A stretch of DNA of 64,000 nt from Silene conica (GCA_029255685.2 CM055319.2:35908530-35972529), one strand, 5' to 3'. Numbered from the stretch's first letter, positions 47,426 through 57,979 are shown. Notes: generated from the letters alone by a model not told the origin. Numbers and translations: made by a program.

Positions 47426-47808
47426 CTATATTTTCTCCTCCTCAATTATTTCAGGTACAAAAAAATTTGGAATCATACCTTGAAGTTCTTGAATTGACAA
47501 GGTTCTCTTTTGAAGGCAACCCGTAGCAATGTGTCCATAGCCTTGACACTTATAGCATCTTTTAATCGTACTCCCTCTAGGATCAGGAATACTAGCCTTG
47601 AATGAACTTTTGGCCTTTTCGGCCAACTCCTCTTTAGACACCTCTTCGGCCTTAGGCGTGGTGTTCGTCGTGTATGATGATGAGCCTTGTCCGACTCTTG
47701 TGCTTCTATAATTATTTGTCTTTCTTGCCTTGTCATGTCTCTCAAACTTCAAGGCTATCCTGCACACATAATAATAGTCATCATAATTTTGGACCTCAAC
47801 CCTTGAAG
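47426..47808 (-). pseudogene. C-terminal Gag of G with zinc knuckle
   Basis: The minus-strand frame has a Ser/Lys-rich linker and a CCHC knuckle (CYKCQGYGHIATGC), then ELQGMIPNFFVPEIIEEE before the TAG at 47428-47426. It is out of frame with the upstream gag because of an 8-bp tandem duplication (CCTAGCAA twice) at 47837-47852. Confidence 0.82.
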
Positions 47809-48357
47809 TTAGGGTTGGTGATAAACCACGAATGAACCTAGCAACCTAGCAACCTTCAACTCTTCTCTCTCGTCTAAGTCACATACAATAGTCATCTTTT
47901 CAAATTCCCTAATGTATTCTGAGACGGTCATATTATCTTGAGATAAATAATGGAATTTCAGGTAGTTTTCTTGATCATAATCCTTTGGCAAGAATTTCTT
48001 TATCATATGCTTTTTCAGTTTCGCCCAAGATTTGATCTTTTCTTTGTGTTTCTTCTTTCTTTGCTTCTTCAGATTTTCGTACCATAGTGAAGCATATTTT
48101 GTAAGTTTCAAGGTAACAACCTTGAATTGTTTCCGGTCGTCGTATTCCTTGTATTCAAAGACTCGCTCCGTTTGTCTAAGCCAATCCAATAAATCTTCCG
48201 GATCCATATCTCCCTTGAATTCAGGGATGTCAAGTTTGAGACCTCTATCATCTTCTTTCTTGTCCCAACCTTTGCCCTTGAGTTACGCCTCTTCTTCCGA
48301 GTCACTCGCCCTAGATGAGGACTCTCCCGTCTTCTTATGACCTCCCTTGGTCATCAT
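47809..48357 (-). pseudogene. N-terminal and core Gag of G
   Basis: It starts at the ATG at 48357, about 160 bp after the primer site. A TAA at 48285-48283 falls early in the frame. The Retrotrans_gag core follows (MDPEDLLDWLRQTERVFEY, KYASLWYENL, YIREFEKMT). The frame is lost at the 8-bp duplication at 47837-47852. Confidence 0.82.
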
Positions 48358-48515
48358 GGTTTTAATGGGAGGTACTTGAGTTCTTGAATTTATTATTTTA
48401 ACTCTGAGTTACTCGCCTCCCATCGCTTCTCTTTGCCATCTCTTTCTTTAGAACCTACCATTGTGATAGACTTTCCCAAGAAATAGGTGTAATAAAAATT
48501 AGACCAAGAGTCGAA

Positions 48516-48527
48516 GCTCTGATACCA
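48516..48527 (-). other. Primer-binding site of G
   Basis: The minus strand reads TGGTATCAGAGC three bases inside the LTR, complementary to initiator tRNA-Met. Confidence 0.85.
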
Positions 48528-48530
48528 ATT

Positions 48531-49486
48531 TGATGCGTATTTGGGGTGATAATCAAATAAGACGATCAACGAAAATACGTACGTTGCAGCGGAAATAATA
48601 ATCTTGTGAAATATCACGAATAAGAATAAACAAAGAACGAAAAATAACAAATAAGATGAATAATGGTGTTGATTGACGACGTTGATGGTGGTCGTCGTTG
48701 ATGACGTGGCACGGTGGTCCTTGGTGGTGGACGGTGGTGATGAACACGGTGGTGTTTTTGATGAATGATGATCGTTGTTGACGTAGAGGTGCACTGCTAC
48801 CAATACTTGAAAAATTGATGAGACGATGTAATGAATGATTGATGTAATTCGAAATATAAGATAACTGACTAAGCTCACACAGATACCTAAACAATTATTT
48901 TGAAGCTCACACAGATACTTTAGGGTTTTTTTGGTAAGTAAAACTTAACAATAAAATTTGATTTATAACTTGAATAATTGAATAAATAACAATGATGCAC
49001 GACTGCCTATTTATAGGTCTTATGGCCGGCCTATTCCTACTAGCATTAAGGTAAGAATACCTTAATCGAACCTAATTAGAAAACACTAATCCTACCTAGG
49101 TTCAAACAACTAGTTTGACTAGGATTAAGACTCTTACTCCTAAACAAACTATGAAACCTATAACTAATAGGATTCCTTATTCTACTAGGATTGTGAATCC
49201 TATGAATACTAGTAAACCTAATCCTATTAGGATTATGAATCCTACAACAACTAGGACTCCTAATTCTATTAGGACTATGAATCCTACAACACTTAGGACT
49301 CATAATTCTACTATGACTATGAATCCTATCACAACTATGATTCCTATTTAAATTAGGATTTCCTATTTGTACTAGGACTCTTACAATGACTGCTACTTTG
49401 GACTAAAAAACACATTAGTCCTTTATTCTTAAACATAAAATAAACTAAATACTAGAATACTACTAGGATGGTCGTGTAATGGCACA
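48531..49486 (-). repeat. LTR shared by G and G'
   Basis: Similar to 33897-34879, but with gag-protease interior on both sides instead of target DNA on the right. It therefore serves as the 5' LTR of G and the 3' LTR of G'. The inner boundary on the G' side is inferred. Confidence 0.72.
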
Positions 49487-49972
49487 CGTCCCTAGGCTCC
49501 CACGGACGCCTCCCTTCCATAGCCTTTTAGAATCCTCTCGAAACTTCCTTTGGTCCCTTAACACATCTTACCAAGCTAGTTTGAAAACGTGTACTGAACC
49601 AATCTCGAACCTTTTATGGTCGAGTCTTGTGCGTGGACGAAGATATCGTTGCTTGGCATATGCTCCCGCATCATACTCTCTTTGTTTTTGAGAATTTGAC
49701 CTCAAATTAAGATCGAATATTCCTCGAGTAGACTTGGATATGCTTGCTCTTGACTTGACTAACCCATGGTTTCTACTAGCAACCAAACCCATGTTCCTAG
49801 GGTTCCCATGTTCCTTGAACTCCTTGTGCCCGGCCTTAGCAACCTCACGGCCTCTGCTGGCACCAACACCCACTTTCTCGGCCTTCTCAACTTTGGGGCC
49901 TTCAACCTCCGCTATGCTCACGGCCGTCGTCCCCTCACGACTCTGGTGTTCCTCCATACTTGGAAACCCCTC

Positions 49973-50535
49973 TCAACCTCCATGCCCTCCATGAATTTCA
50001 ACTAAACCAACACCACACATCCCCGACTCTTCGGCCTCCTCGCTTGGTGCTCCCTCTCCCAATTCCATGAATAAACTCTTCTTCGAATCAGGTGGTTTAG
50101 ATTTTGTTCTTGATAATGGTTGGAGATGATAAGTAGACTTACCTTTAGTAACGCTATAGACATTAGTCCTTCCATCGTGCACAACGTTCCTATCGAATTG
50201 CCATGGCCTCCCAAGTAATATGTGACACGCATTCATAGGTACGATATCACACCACAACTTGTCTTCATATGGCCCTATATTAAATGCTATCAAGGCTTGT
50301 TTTTCAACCCGTACCCCTTGGTTCCCATCCAACCATTGAAGCTTATACGGTTTGTCTCTAGCCCTAATACTTAGTTCCAACTCCGAGACTAAGGTTTTGG
50401 ATACGACATTGGTGCAAGAACCGCTATCAATAATCAAGTCGCATTTTCTCCCCTCAACCTTACAACGAGTATGAAAAACACTGTCACTTTGCTCTTCCCC
50501 TCCCTTCGTGGCTTCTACGTGTAAGGCTCGCACAA
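49973..50535 (-). pseudogene. Protease and tail of G'
   Basis: The frame includes LIIDSGSCTNVVSKTLV and HILLGRPWQFDRNVV, then SVTKGKSTYHLQPLSRTKSK and KSLFMELGEGAPSEEAEES. A one-base loss near 50535 separates it from the preceding gag frame. This is the best-preserved view of the protease-tail fusion of the family. Confidence 0.85.
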
Positions 50536-50827
50536 CGGGCAATCTTCCTCGTCCTCACTCTCGGCCTCTACGGTTTCCTCCTCCTCAATTATTTCAGGTA
50601 CAACAAAATTTGGAATCATACCTTGAAGTTCTTGAATTGACAAGGTTCTCCTTTGAGGACAATCCGTAGCAATGTGTCCATAGCCTTGACACTTACAGCA
50701 TCTTCTAATCGTACTCCCTCTAGGATCAGGAATACTAGCCTTGAATGAACTTTTGGCCGTTTCGGCCAACTCCTCTTTAGACGCCTCTTCGGCCTTAGGC
50801 GTGGTGTTCGTCGTGTATGATGATGAG
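50536..50827 (-). pseudogene. Gag C-terminus of G' with zinc knuckle
   Basis: It contains CCKCQGYGHIATDC and ELQGMIPNFVVPEIIEEEE. It is truncated on its N-terminal side by element F. The frame shift at about 50535 makes the last residues read PLCEPYT. Confidence 0.8.
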
Positions 50828-51418
50828 TGATGCCCGTCGTTGAGGGTACCAAAGATAAAATTTATAATTCCTAAATTTAACAATAGATAGTGAAAGTCAA
50901 GGTCGAACCACAGAGAGGTGGGGAATGTTTATTGTTTAGTGTTAATGTTTAAAGGTAACAATTTTGTGGGTTTGATTGTTGATTACTAAGTCTAAGCAAA
51001 GAATTAAAATAAAACAAGAAGTAAAGATGAGAATTAAATATATAAAAAGGGATGCTAGGATGTTTGGGTGATAAATAGCTAAGGTAATATAAATCCTAAG
51101 GTCAACATGTATTGCAGTCGCGTAAGGGGTGTAACATATCCTTTCGGTCTATGGTACCTAATAGCTCCTTTCGGCCTATGCTATTAGTTCCTAGGTCTCA
51201 CAATTATTGGGTGTCAACAATAAGGGTGATTCCTAAATCCTAGGTCACATACCTTTCAGTCTTAAGTAACCTAGCCGTCTTAAGGTGTAAACTAATGCCC
51301 TTCCCGTATCTCTCAATCTTGGGTAGGTCATTACTAACGTCCTACAAGTCTCCTTTCAGTCTCATTGTAGGATATTATAGTCAACAAAGAAAGACGAAAC
51401 AAGATTCATACGCGAGTG

Positions 51419-51492
51419 GGTCGACCGACCGGCTAGTCCAGTCGGCCGACCACCGCCCTGGTCGACCGACCCACTATTTGAGTCGGCCGACC
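51419..51492. repeat. Double pair of boxes in the F LTR
   Basis: Boxes start at 51419, 51440, 51460 and 51481, with spacers of 9, 8 and 9 bp. This mirrors 36464-36537 of E. Confidence 0.92.
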
Positions 51493-51969
51493 ACGGCTCT
51501 GCTACAAGTCGGTCTCGGAATCTATACTACCTACGCATATTCATCCCCTACATCCTAACATATGAAAATTAGCTATGCATGGTAATTGAAACGATAATAA
51601 AGATGGGAATAAACATGGTAAACATAGTAAATAATCTAAACATGCGAGATTCAATAAAGCTTGAGAATTCTATCTTAATTGAATGCAATAGTAATAAGAA
51701 CAATAATAAAGCTAGATTAAAGAGTAATTACCAAAGTCGGAATTAGGGCAGAAAGGAACAAACTTTATTGAATGCTTGGGAATTGTTGAAAGATTACAAA
51801 ACTAAAGCTGAAATAAAACTAGATTGTAACTCCTTCTAAATAAAACTGGATATCAAACTCAATACCAAACCCTAATCACAAGATTAGTTTATATAGGGCA
51901 TAAATTCAGAGTTTCCTTAAGACTCCTACTTCTAATTTATTTCCGAAAATTGTTCCTGGGCTTCGCTGA

Positions 51970-52101
51970 GGTCGGTCGGCCACTTTGGTGGGTCGGTCGA
52001 CCTCTTTTTACGGGCTTAGCAAATTCTGGGCCTTTCTTCAGATTCAGGACTTCATAAAAATTAGGCCTGGTCGGCCGACCCATTTAGTAGGTCGATCGAC
52101 C
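51970..52101. repeat. Two paired 12-9-12 boxes in the F LTR
   Basis: Pairs 51970-52002 (GGTCGGTCGGCC/GGTCGGTCGACC) and 52069-52101 (GGTCGGCCGACC/GGTCGATCGACC), with 9-bp spacers. This mirrors 35810-35922 of E. Confidence 0.92.
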
Positions 52102-53028
52102 GTATCCGCATAGAAAATCTCCGGTTTTCTTCTCGCTTTGACTCTTGGTACTTAAATAAAGACTCCAGTTGACTTTCCTCTGTTCCTTAATTATGCAAAT
52201 GACTCGAGGAAATGAATTTGGTGCTAAATCGTCCCTTTTCCGCATAAATCTGCAAAAGTGCATAAAAATACGAAAGTACACGATTGTTGGGAAATAAGGG
52301 CTAAAACATAGTAAATGAGCGACCAAATGCGTGTAAAAATAGATGAAAAACATCATAAAATAGACACGCATCAAATTCCCCAAACCAAACCCTTGCTTGC
52401 CCTCAAGCAAGAAATAGACTCGATCTTAACTAATGGAACGATTTCAATCTCGAGCGAGATTTACATGTAGGCCTAAACCAATGCCAAGTACAAAATGAGA
52501 AAGTATTCAAATCATGCAAACGAGTCATGGTGTCGTCAATCTTGCAAACTAGAGGCTATAGAGACTTATTACCTTGGACTCTCGCGGTACGCTCGAGACA
52601 GTCATGTAGCAAAGGGTGAGTATATGTAAAAGATAGAAAGAAGTAATTTTTGTAGAGACACTCACCTAACTGCGACCCATGGAAACATGCCTGCAATCTA
52701 ACATGAATAAGAATTCTACAACTTTGTATAACAATCCCATTTAAGAGGCCTAGATACATGTAATTGAGGTAATGAAAGATATGTGAGGTAAAAGGTAAAA
52801 AGTGGTTAAGATGTTTTTGGATACGTGGGGTTAGTAGCCAAGCTAGTAAAACCGTTTCCCAACAACATGATTCACAACTTTTGATATTAAGGAAGTGCTC
52901 TTTTGTAGCACAACTCTCACATTATAAATAAGAAAGGACTCCCAAATATTTTGAATGAAGTACGGGAGTGATAACATATTAAAGAAAGGGACTTTTTGGA
53001 ACGAATTTTGAATTTGATAATGACAGGC

Positions 53029-53061
53029 GGTCGGCCGACTCATGAATGAGGTCGGTCGACT
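53029..53061. repeat. Paired box near the T/C tract of F
   Basis: GGTCGGCCGACT, 9 bp, GGTCGGTCGACT. Confidence 0.9.
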
Positions 53062-54077
53062 TCGTTCTGGAAGATTTGATTTTTTTTTTTTTTTCTTCTC
53101 TTTCTTTTCTTTTTTTGGATTTTTCTGTTCTTTTTCTTTTCTTTCTTTCTTTCTTTTCTCCTTTTTTTTTTCAAGATAGCTTTCAAACCAAGATACCTCA
53201 AGATAGACCAAGGACTACAAATACTAGCTTGGAAGGGTAGGCTGAGTATGGGATGTAGTTTTGGGGGAATAAAAAGGCAATTTTGGCTATGTGAAGCTTA
53301 TGGGTAAATATGAGAAAAGGGATTCCAAATGCACGTATCAAGACTCATAAAACGAGATAGTAAAACAAGTATATAGCAATTCAAGTTCATGTTTATGCAT
53401 ATTGATGTAACATGTTCCAAGGAGAGTACTACTCACATCCTAGACAACTGGTTTCAGAATGAAACCAGGAAATAAAGCTCTAAACTTAGAATGTATAGTA
53501 GGTTGCCAAGGTATAAGTCAAGTCTCAAGATATACAAATTGACAAAAACTCGTAGATATGCAGGAGACTCTCATACTAAAACAAGTTGACAAGGCAAGGT
53601 AAAGGCATAAACATGTAGGATAGCAAAATAATCCTTGAAATAATCTCGTTCCGACTCGACCTATTTGCTAAAATAAACGTGCATTTTTTTGAATTTTTTT
53701 CAATTTTTTTTTTTTTTTTTTTGTATTTTTGTATATATAAGGAAAATAAAGAAAAGAACAATGCAAGACAGAAATGCAAACAAACGTGTGACAAAATGCA
53801 ATGCATGTGACACGAAACCATTCCCCAAACCAACCCGCACAATGTCCCCATTGTGCATTAGCCTAAGTAAAGGTTTCAGAAAATTAAAGAAAAGATGCGA
53901 ATAAATAAAAACTAAGGAAAAACTGGAAAGAACTCACTGGATTTATAGACGTATGAGAAAAACCTCCCCAAACCAGCGTAAGCTGGGAGGTTTTGCTGGC
54001 TAGCAATGCCACTCAAGTACCAAAGAACGGTTGCACGATCTCCGAGGAAGAAACGAACCGACTGCGACGGACAGGTA

Positions 54078-54182
54078 GGTCGACCGACCCAAATAGTAGG
54101 TCGTCCGACCTTCCTGTAGACTACAGGAATATCAGCGATACAGCGACTAGGTCGACCGACTTGCGTATCTGGTCGGTCGACC
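54078..54182. repeat. Two paired 12-9-12 boxes downstream of F gag-protease
   Basis: Pairs 54078-54110 (GGTCGACCGACC/GGTCGTCCGACC) and 54150-54182 (GGTCGACCGACT/GGTCGGTCGACC). The 39-bp gap between pairs equals that in E at 40426-40464. Confidence 0.9.
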
Positions 54183-54389
54183 CCTCGGTGTTCCAGCGGT
54201 CTTCGTTTCTTCGTAAAACCTGAAAAAAGCATTAAATATGCGCCCGATAAATGCGCGAGATTCCAGAAACAAGTCTAAAGTCTTAACTACGTAGGCATAA
54301 AGGAAAAAGTTCTAAAACTACGAGCAAACCAAATTAAAAAGTCTCACACAACAAAAGTAAATTGTCTTAAAAACTTAAACTTGAAATAA

Positions 54390-57187
54390 CTATCCGCTAA
54401 AGATGCGGAAAATATCCGACCACGGCTTTTGACGACAAGCCGTAGTCTCCACAGTGTTTGTTTGAGTAGCAAAACACATCTTCTTCCCGCCGTCGCAAAG
54501 CATATGCGACGACCTCTCCTCTTGAGCTTGCCTCCTCTTTTTCTTCTCTTCCCGATCCACGACATCCGGGTCTTCATCTTCTTTATAGCTTAAGCATCCC
54601 ATTCCTCCTCTCTGGATTATGACTTCCTTCACTTTGGGTTTCCCCAAACCAATTCCTGCATTAGCCATAATAGAAGTGTCCTCCATATTGCTCCCAATCT
54701 GGGGCGGAGGTGTAAAAACAGATACAGGAATAGGAAATAAGGTGGGAGAAATAGTGATGAACTCATACTTCTTTTCAGAGGTGATAGCATTACAAGTGAT
54801 GGGGGTCATAGCATCCTTCTTCCTATAAGATAGGCCATAAATAATAGAATGCTTTCCTACTTTAAAGGTCAAAGTCCCAGTTCCTACATCTATAATGGCT
54901 CCTGCAGTGTGGAGGAAGGGTCTTCCTAGTATTATAGGTATATGGGCATCCTCTGGGATGTCCAAAACTACGAAGTCAACTGGGAAGAAAAACCTGTCAA
55001 TACGCACAAGGATGTTTTCCAACACCCCTACAGGTTCCATAGATGTACGATCAGCCATCTGGACAGTCATGCTGGTCACTGCAAATTCGGTCATTCCTAA
55101 TTTTAAGGCAACGCTTAGGGGCATGACACTTATACTGGCACCTAAGTCGCATAAAGCCTTCTTAACTGGGAAGGTTCCTATATTGCAGGGGACAGAAAAA
55201 CTACCAGGGTCCTCTAATTTGTGAGGAGCGATAACATGTGTTAAAAAGCTAGATGACTCTTCAGTGAGGGCCACCGACTCAACCTTATCTAGAGACCTCT
55301 TTCTTGACAAAAGTTGTCTCATAAATTTAAGATATGAAGGAACTTGTTGGACTAATTCTAGAAACGGAACTTGAACATTTAATGAACGAATTACGTCTTT
55401 AAATTTGTCAAAAGATACCTGATCCTTCGAAGGTACGAGTCTTTCCGGGAAAGGAGGGGCTGAAGATTCAGTATTTGCAGCCCTCTTCAGAAACCTAGGG
55501 GTCTTATCACCCCGGAAAAGAAAATCCCTTAAGTTATTCGGTAATTCGGGACGAAAAGGGGCTTCTGGTTCTGCCTTGGTGGTCGGTCGACCATCTTCCT
55601 CGGTCGATCGACCACTCTCCTGTTCAGCGAAAATTTTCGGATTCTACTCTGCGGTCGGTCGACCTGGCTCCTGGGTCGGTCGACCTTCCTCGCTGCTACT
55701 CGGCTGTTTTTCTTTCTCGACCCCCACTTTAGCTCCGCTTCGTAGGGATATGATGTTTAGAGTCTCTTTTTTCTGGTCCGTTTTGGTCGGAAGCTGACCC
55801 GGAGCCCTAGTATCATTCTTGCCCGCAATTTGAGCAATCTGAGATTCAAACATCTTCATCCCTGCCTCTCTAGCCTGTGACTCCTTCTGAACCAACCCAA
55901 TAAGATTTTGAATAAGAGTGTCCGTGTTGGGTGGATTTGAAGGTGGCTGAGGGTTGAAGGGTGGTTTTTGAAAACCTTGCTTATGTGGGGGGGATATATG
56001 TGGAATTTTGCTGAGGTTGCATATGTTGTGGATTGAGAACATTCTGGCTTGTCCACCTCATGTTGGGATGGACATTATTATTATTCGGGTCATAGAAATT
56101 GTTCCCACGATAGTGTTGAAAAGCGGCACATGTTTCATTGGATGAAGTACAGAATTTCGACACGTGCCCTTCTCCACCGCACCTCTCACAAGCAAAGGGT
56201 CCGTCTTGAACGGCGTTCACCTGGTAAATTCCTCCCTTGCTCCCACTTCCTAGATCGAACTTCCCTCCAGCCTCTAATTTTTCCAACTTGGCCGTCAAGG
56301 CCTCGATAGTTGCTAGGTTATATTCAGATTTCCTATGATTGCCTCTAGAAGTTCCATGCTCAGCACGGTGTACAACAACATCTTCTATCAATTTGAGACC
56401 CTTAGTCTCTCCTGAATTATCTTGGAATCTCCCATTAGCTGCAGCATCTAATGGATCGAACAAGTCTCTTGAACCTGTCCCACGCCTCACTAAAGTCCTC
56501 ATTGGGGCCTTGCTTGAAATTTGTAATCTGCGCCCTCAAAGCATTAGTCTTTGATGCAGAATAGTATTTCTTGTAGAATGTTAAGGCTAGGGTATTCCAA
56601 TCCGTGACTCCCGCAGCAGTGCGGTCCAAGTCTCTGTACCACTCCATCGCAGCGTCCCTAAGAGAGAAGATAAACATGGTCTGCTTAATCTGGTCCTGCG
56701 TCACTCCTTCTGGGGGTGCAATAGAGCATGTGTAATCTGTGAAGATTTCAATATGCTTTGCAGCATCCTCATTGGTCGAGCCTCCAAATTGGTTTCTTTG
56801 AACCATAGTAATGTAGGCAGGCTTGGCCTCGAATGGCTTCCCAGTACCTGCAGGTAAAGTGAACCCTTTGTATAGGTCCTTTGCCTGAGGCATGGAGTGA
56901 CTGTCAATAGTAGCTTCCTCTGTCATGTTTTCTTCTTCTTTTGGAAAAACTGGAAAGTAGGTAAAAGGTGGTGTTCTTGGTGAAAGTGGATTGTTGGGTG
57001 AATTTGGTTGTGAAGGTGGTGTTTTTGGTGAAGATGGTAATGATGGTTGTTCAAATAAGTCTTCTTGAAATAAGGAAGATGGTGATCCTCCTTCCTGATT
57101 TGCTAGAAGTTGCTTTCTCCTTTCTCTAAGAGTCCTCTCAAGCTCGTGGTCAAGTGGTAGGAGTTCTCCTTGAACTGACCTGCGCAT
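54390..57187 (-). pseudogene. Gag-protease gene of element F, broken
   Basis: The start MRRSVQGELLPLDHELERTL at 57187 lies about 100 bp after the primer site. A Pro/Ser-rich stretch, the gag core (MPQAKDLYKGF, EWYRDLDRTAAGVTDWNTLA), the CCHC knuckle (CERCGGEGHVSKFC), a linker with GRPT and GRST repeats and a protease-like domain follow (LCDLGASISVMPLS, PIILGRPFLHTAGAIID). Breaks are a deletion of about 80 bp near 56450 relative to E, a frameshift in a C/G run near 55985 and a TAG at 55646-55644. The DLGAS motif is shared with E, so the unusual Leu is a family trait. It ends at SDIFRIFSG. Confidence 0.88.
55581..55685 (-). repeat. Two paired 12-9-12 boxes inside F gag-protease
   Basis: Pairs 55581-55613 and 55653-55685. 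In the gene's direction they encode GRSTEEDGRPTT and GRPTQEPGRPTAE, at the same place in the protein as in E. Confidence 0.92.
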
Positions 57188-57285
57188 AAGATGGAAACTA
57201 CAAGAAAATGGTGAGAAGGTTTAAGGAACAAAAAGTTCCTTAAACAAAGAGAAAAAAAAAAAAAAAAATAAACACTGGCGTCACC

Positions 57286-57303
57286 TCCCCGGCAACGGCG
57301 CCA
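57286..57303 (-). other. Primer-binding site of F
   Basis: The complement reads TGGCGCCGTTGCCGGGGA, identical to that of E. Confidence 0.88.
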
Positions 57304-57308
57304 AAATT

Positions 57309-57690
57309 TGATGCACGTCGTTGAGGGTACCAAAGATAAAATTTATAATTCCTAACTTTAACAATAGATAGTGAAAGTCAGGGTCGAACCACAAAGAGGT
57401 GGGGAATGTTTATTGTTTAGTGTTAATGTTTAAAGGTAACAATTTTGGGGGTTTGATTGTTGATTACTAAGTCTAAGCAAAGAATTAAAATAAAACAAAA
57501 AGTAAAGATGAGAATTAAATATATAAAAAGGGATGCTAGGATGTTTGGGTAATAAATAGCTAAGGTAATATAAATCCTAAGGTCAACATGTATTGCAGTC
57601 GCGTAAGGGGTGTAACATATCCTTTCGGTCTATGGTACCTACTAGCTCCTTTCGGCCTATGCTATTAGTTCCTAGGTCTCACAATTATTG
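57309..57690 (-). repeat. 5' LTR of F, interrupted by H
   Basis: It matches 50828-51209 and stops at ACAATTATTG, where the LTR of H begins. The remaining part should lie beyond H. Confidence 0.88.
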
Positions 57691-57754
57691 TGTAATAACC
57701 CGAACTTTTAGATAATTTTAGTACGAGAGAAGTTCATTTTTAAGGGGGGAAGAC
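57691..57754 (+). other. Extra 38-bp LTR head plus polypurine tract at the left end of H
   Basis: TGTAATAACCCGAACTTTTA and the next 18 bp occur at 57691-57728 and again at 57755-57792. Between them lie 26 bp ending AAGGGGGGAAGAC, a polypurine tract of the kind that normally precedes a 3' LTR. Confidence 0.88.
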
Positions 57755-57930
57755 TGTAATAACCCGAACTTTTAGATAATTTTAGTACGAGATTTGTTTT
57801 TATAATTGTTGTGTCGATAGTACTTATCGTGTTTTAAGCTTTTGATAGGTGTTTCATTTAAATAGTTAATAAGTGTAGTCGGTGGGGTTCGATCTTGTGA
57901 CTAGCGGACACATGAGATTTGGGTCGAGGT

Positions 57931-57979
57931 TGGGCCTCGTTTTGTGTGAACTATATAGCCCACGTTGCTGAAACCCTAA
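57931..57979 (+). promoter_or_regulatory. Putative LTR promoter of H
   Basis: TGGGCC (57931-57936), TATATAG (57952-57958), AGCCCA (57957-57962) and AAACCCTAA (57971-57979) lie within 49 bp. The same order is seen in the LTR of X (41235-41353). A lacks the TATA motif but keeps the others (1321-1200, minus strand). Site II plus telobox is a known arrangement in promoters of plant ribosomal-protein and proliferation genes. That it acts as a promoter here is inference. Confidence 0.55.

Larger units (their letters stand above)
33897..49486 (-). mobile_element. Element G: Ty3/gypsy element with gag and protease but no pol
   Basis: On the minus strand the order is LTR (49486-48531), tRNA-Met primer site (48527-48516), gag, zinc knuckle, protease, a short C-terminal tail and LTR (34879-33897). 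Element E with its CTATA duplication interrupts the end of the protease region. After protease the reading frame runs straight into a Glu/Gly-rich tail and then toward the LTR. No RT, RNase H or integrase is present here or in the second copy G'. It would therefore be non-autonomous. Confidence 0.82.
49487..50827 (-). mobile_element. G': partial second copy of G in tandem
   Basis: It carries the same minus-strand 3' interior as G (34880-35534 plus 46995-47680), with the protease frame uninterrupted by E. It is cut at 50828 by element F within the gag linker. In this copy the protease runs directly into the Glu/Gly-rich tail, which shows that the lack of RT and integrase is a feature of the family and not caused by the insertion of E. 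Confidence 0.78.
50828..52373 (-). repeat. 3' LTR of F (1546 bp)
   Basis: The plus strand starts TGATGCCCGTCGTTG and ends GACACGCATCA, so it reads TGATGCGTGTC...CA on the minus strand, as in E. Four box pairs lie within it. Confidence 0.9.
52374..54389 (-). other. Non-coding 3' interior of F
   Basis: It starts at the LTR with the polypurine tract complement (AATTCCCCAAACCAAACCC). It includes a T/C-rich tract at 53072-53172, a T-run at 53706-53722 and three box pairs (53029, 54078, 54150). There are no convincing ORFs; those at 52843-53240 are products of the T/C tract. Confidence 0.75.
50828..57690 (-). mobile_element. Element F: second gag-protease-only element, relative of E
   Basis: On the minus strand the 5' LTR (from beyond 57690 to 57309) is interrupted by H. 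The Athila/Tat-type primer site, gag-protease (57187-54390), about 2 kb of non-coding interior and the 3' LTR (52373-50828) follow. There is no RT or integrase, as in E. It is inserted in the gag linker of G' (left flank ATGAG). The partner target site lies beyond H outside the window. Confidence 0.88.

Noticed and set aside
57952-57958. A host promoter at TATATAG
   Set aside because: It lies in the LTR of H with no host gene downstream; reported only as a putative LTR promoter.
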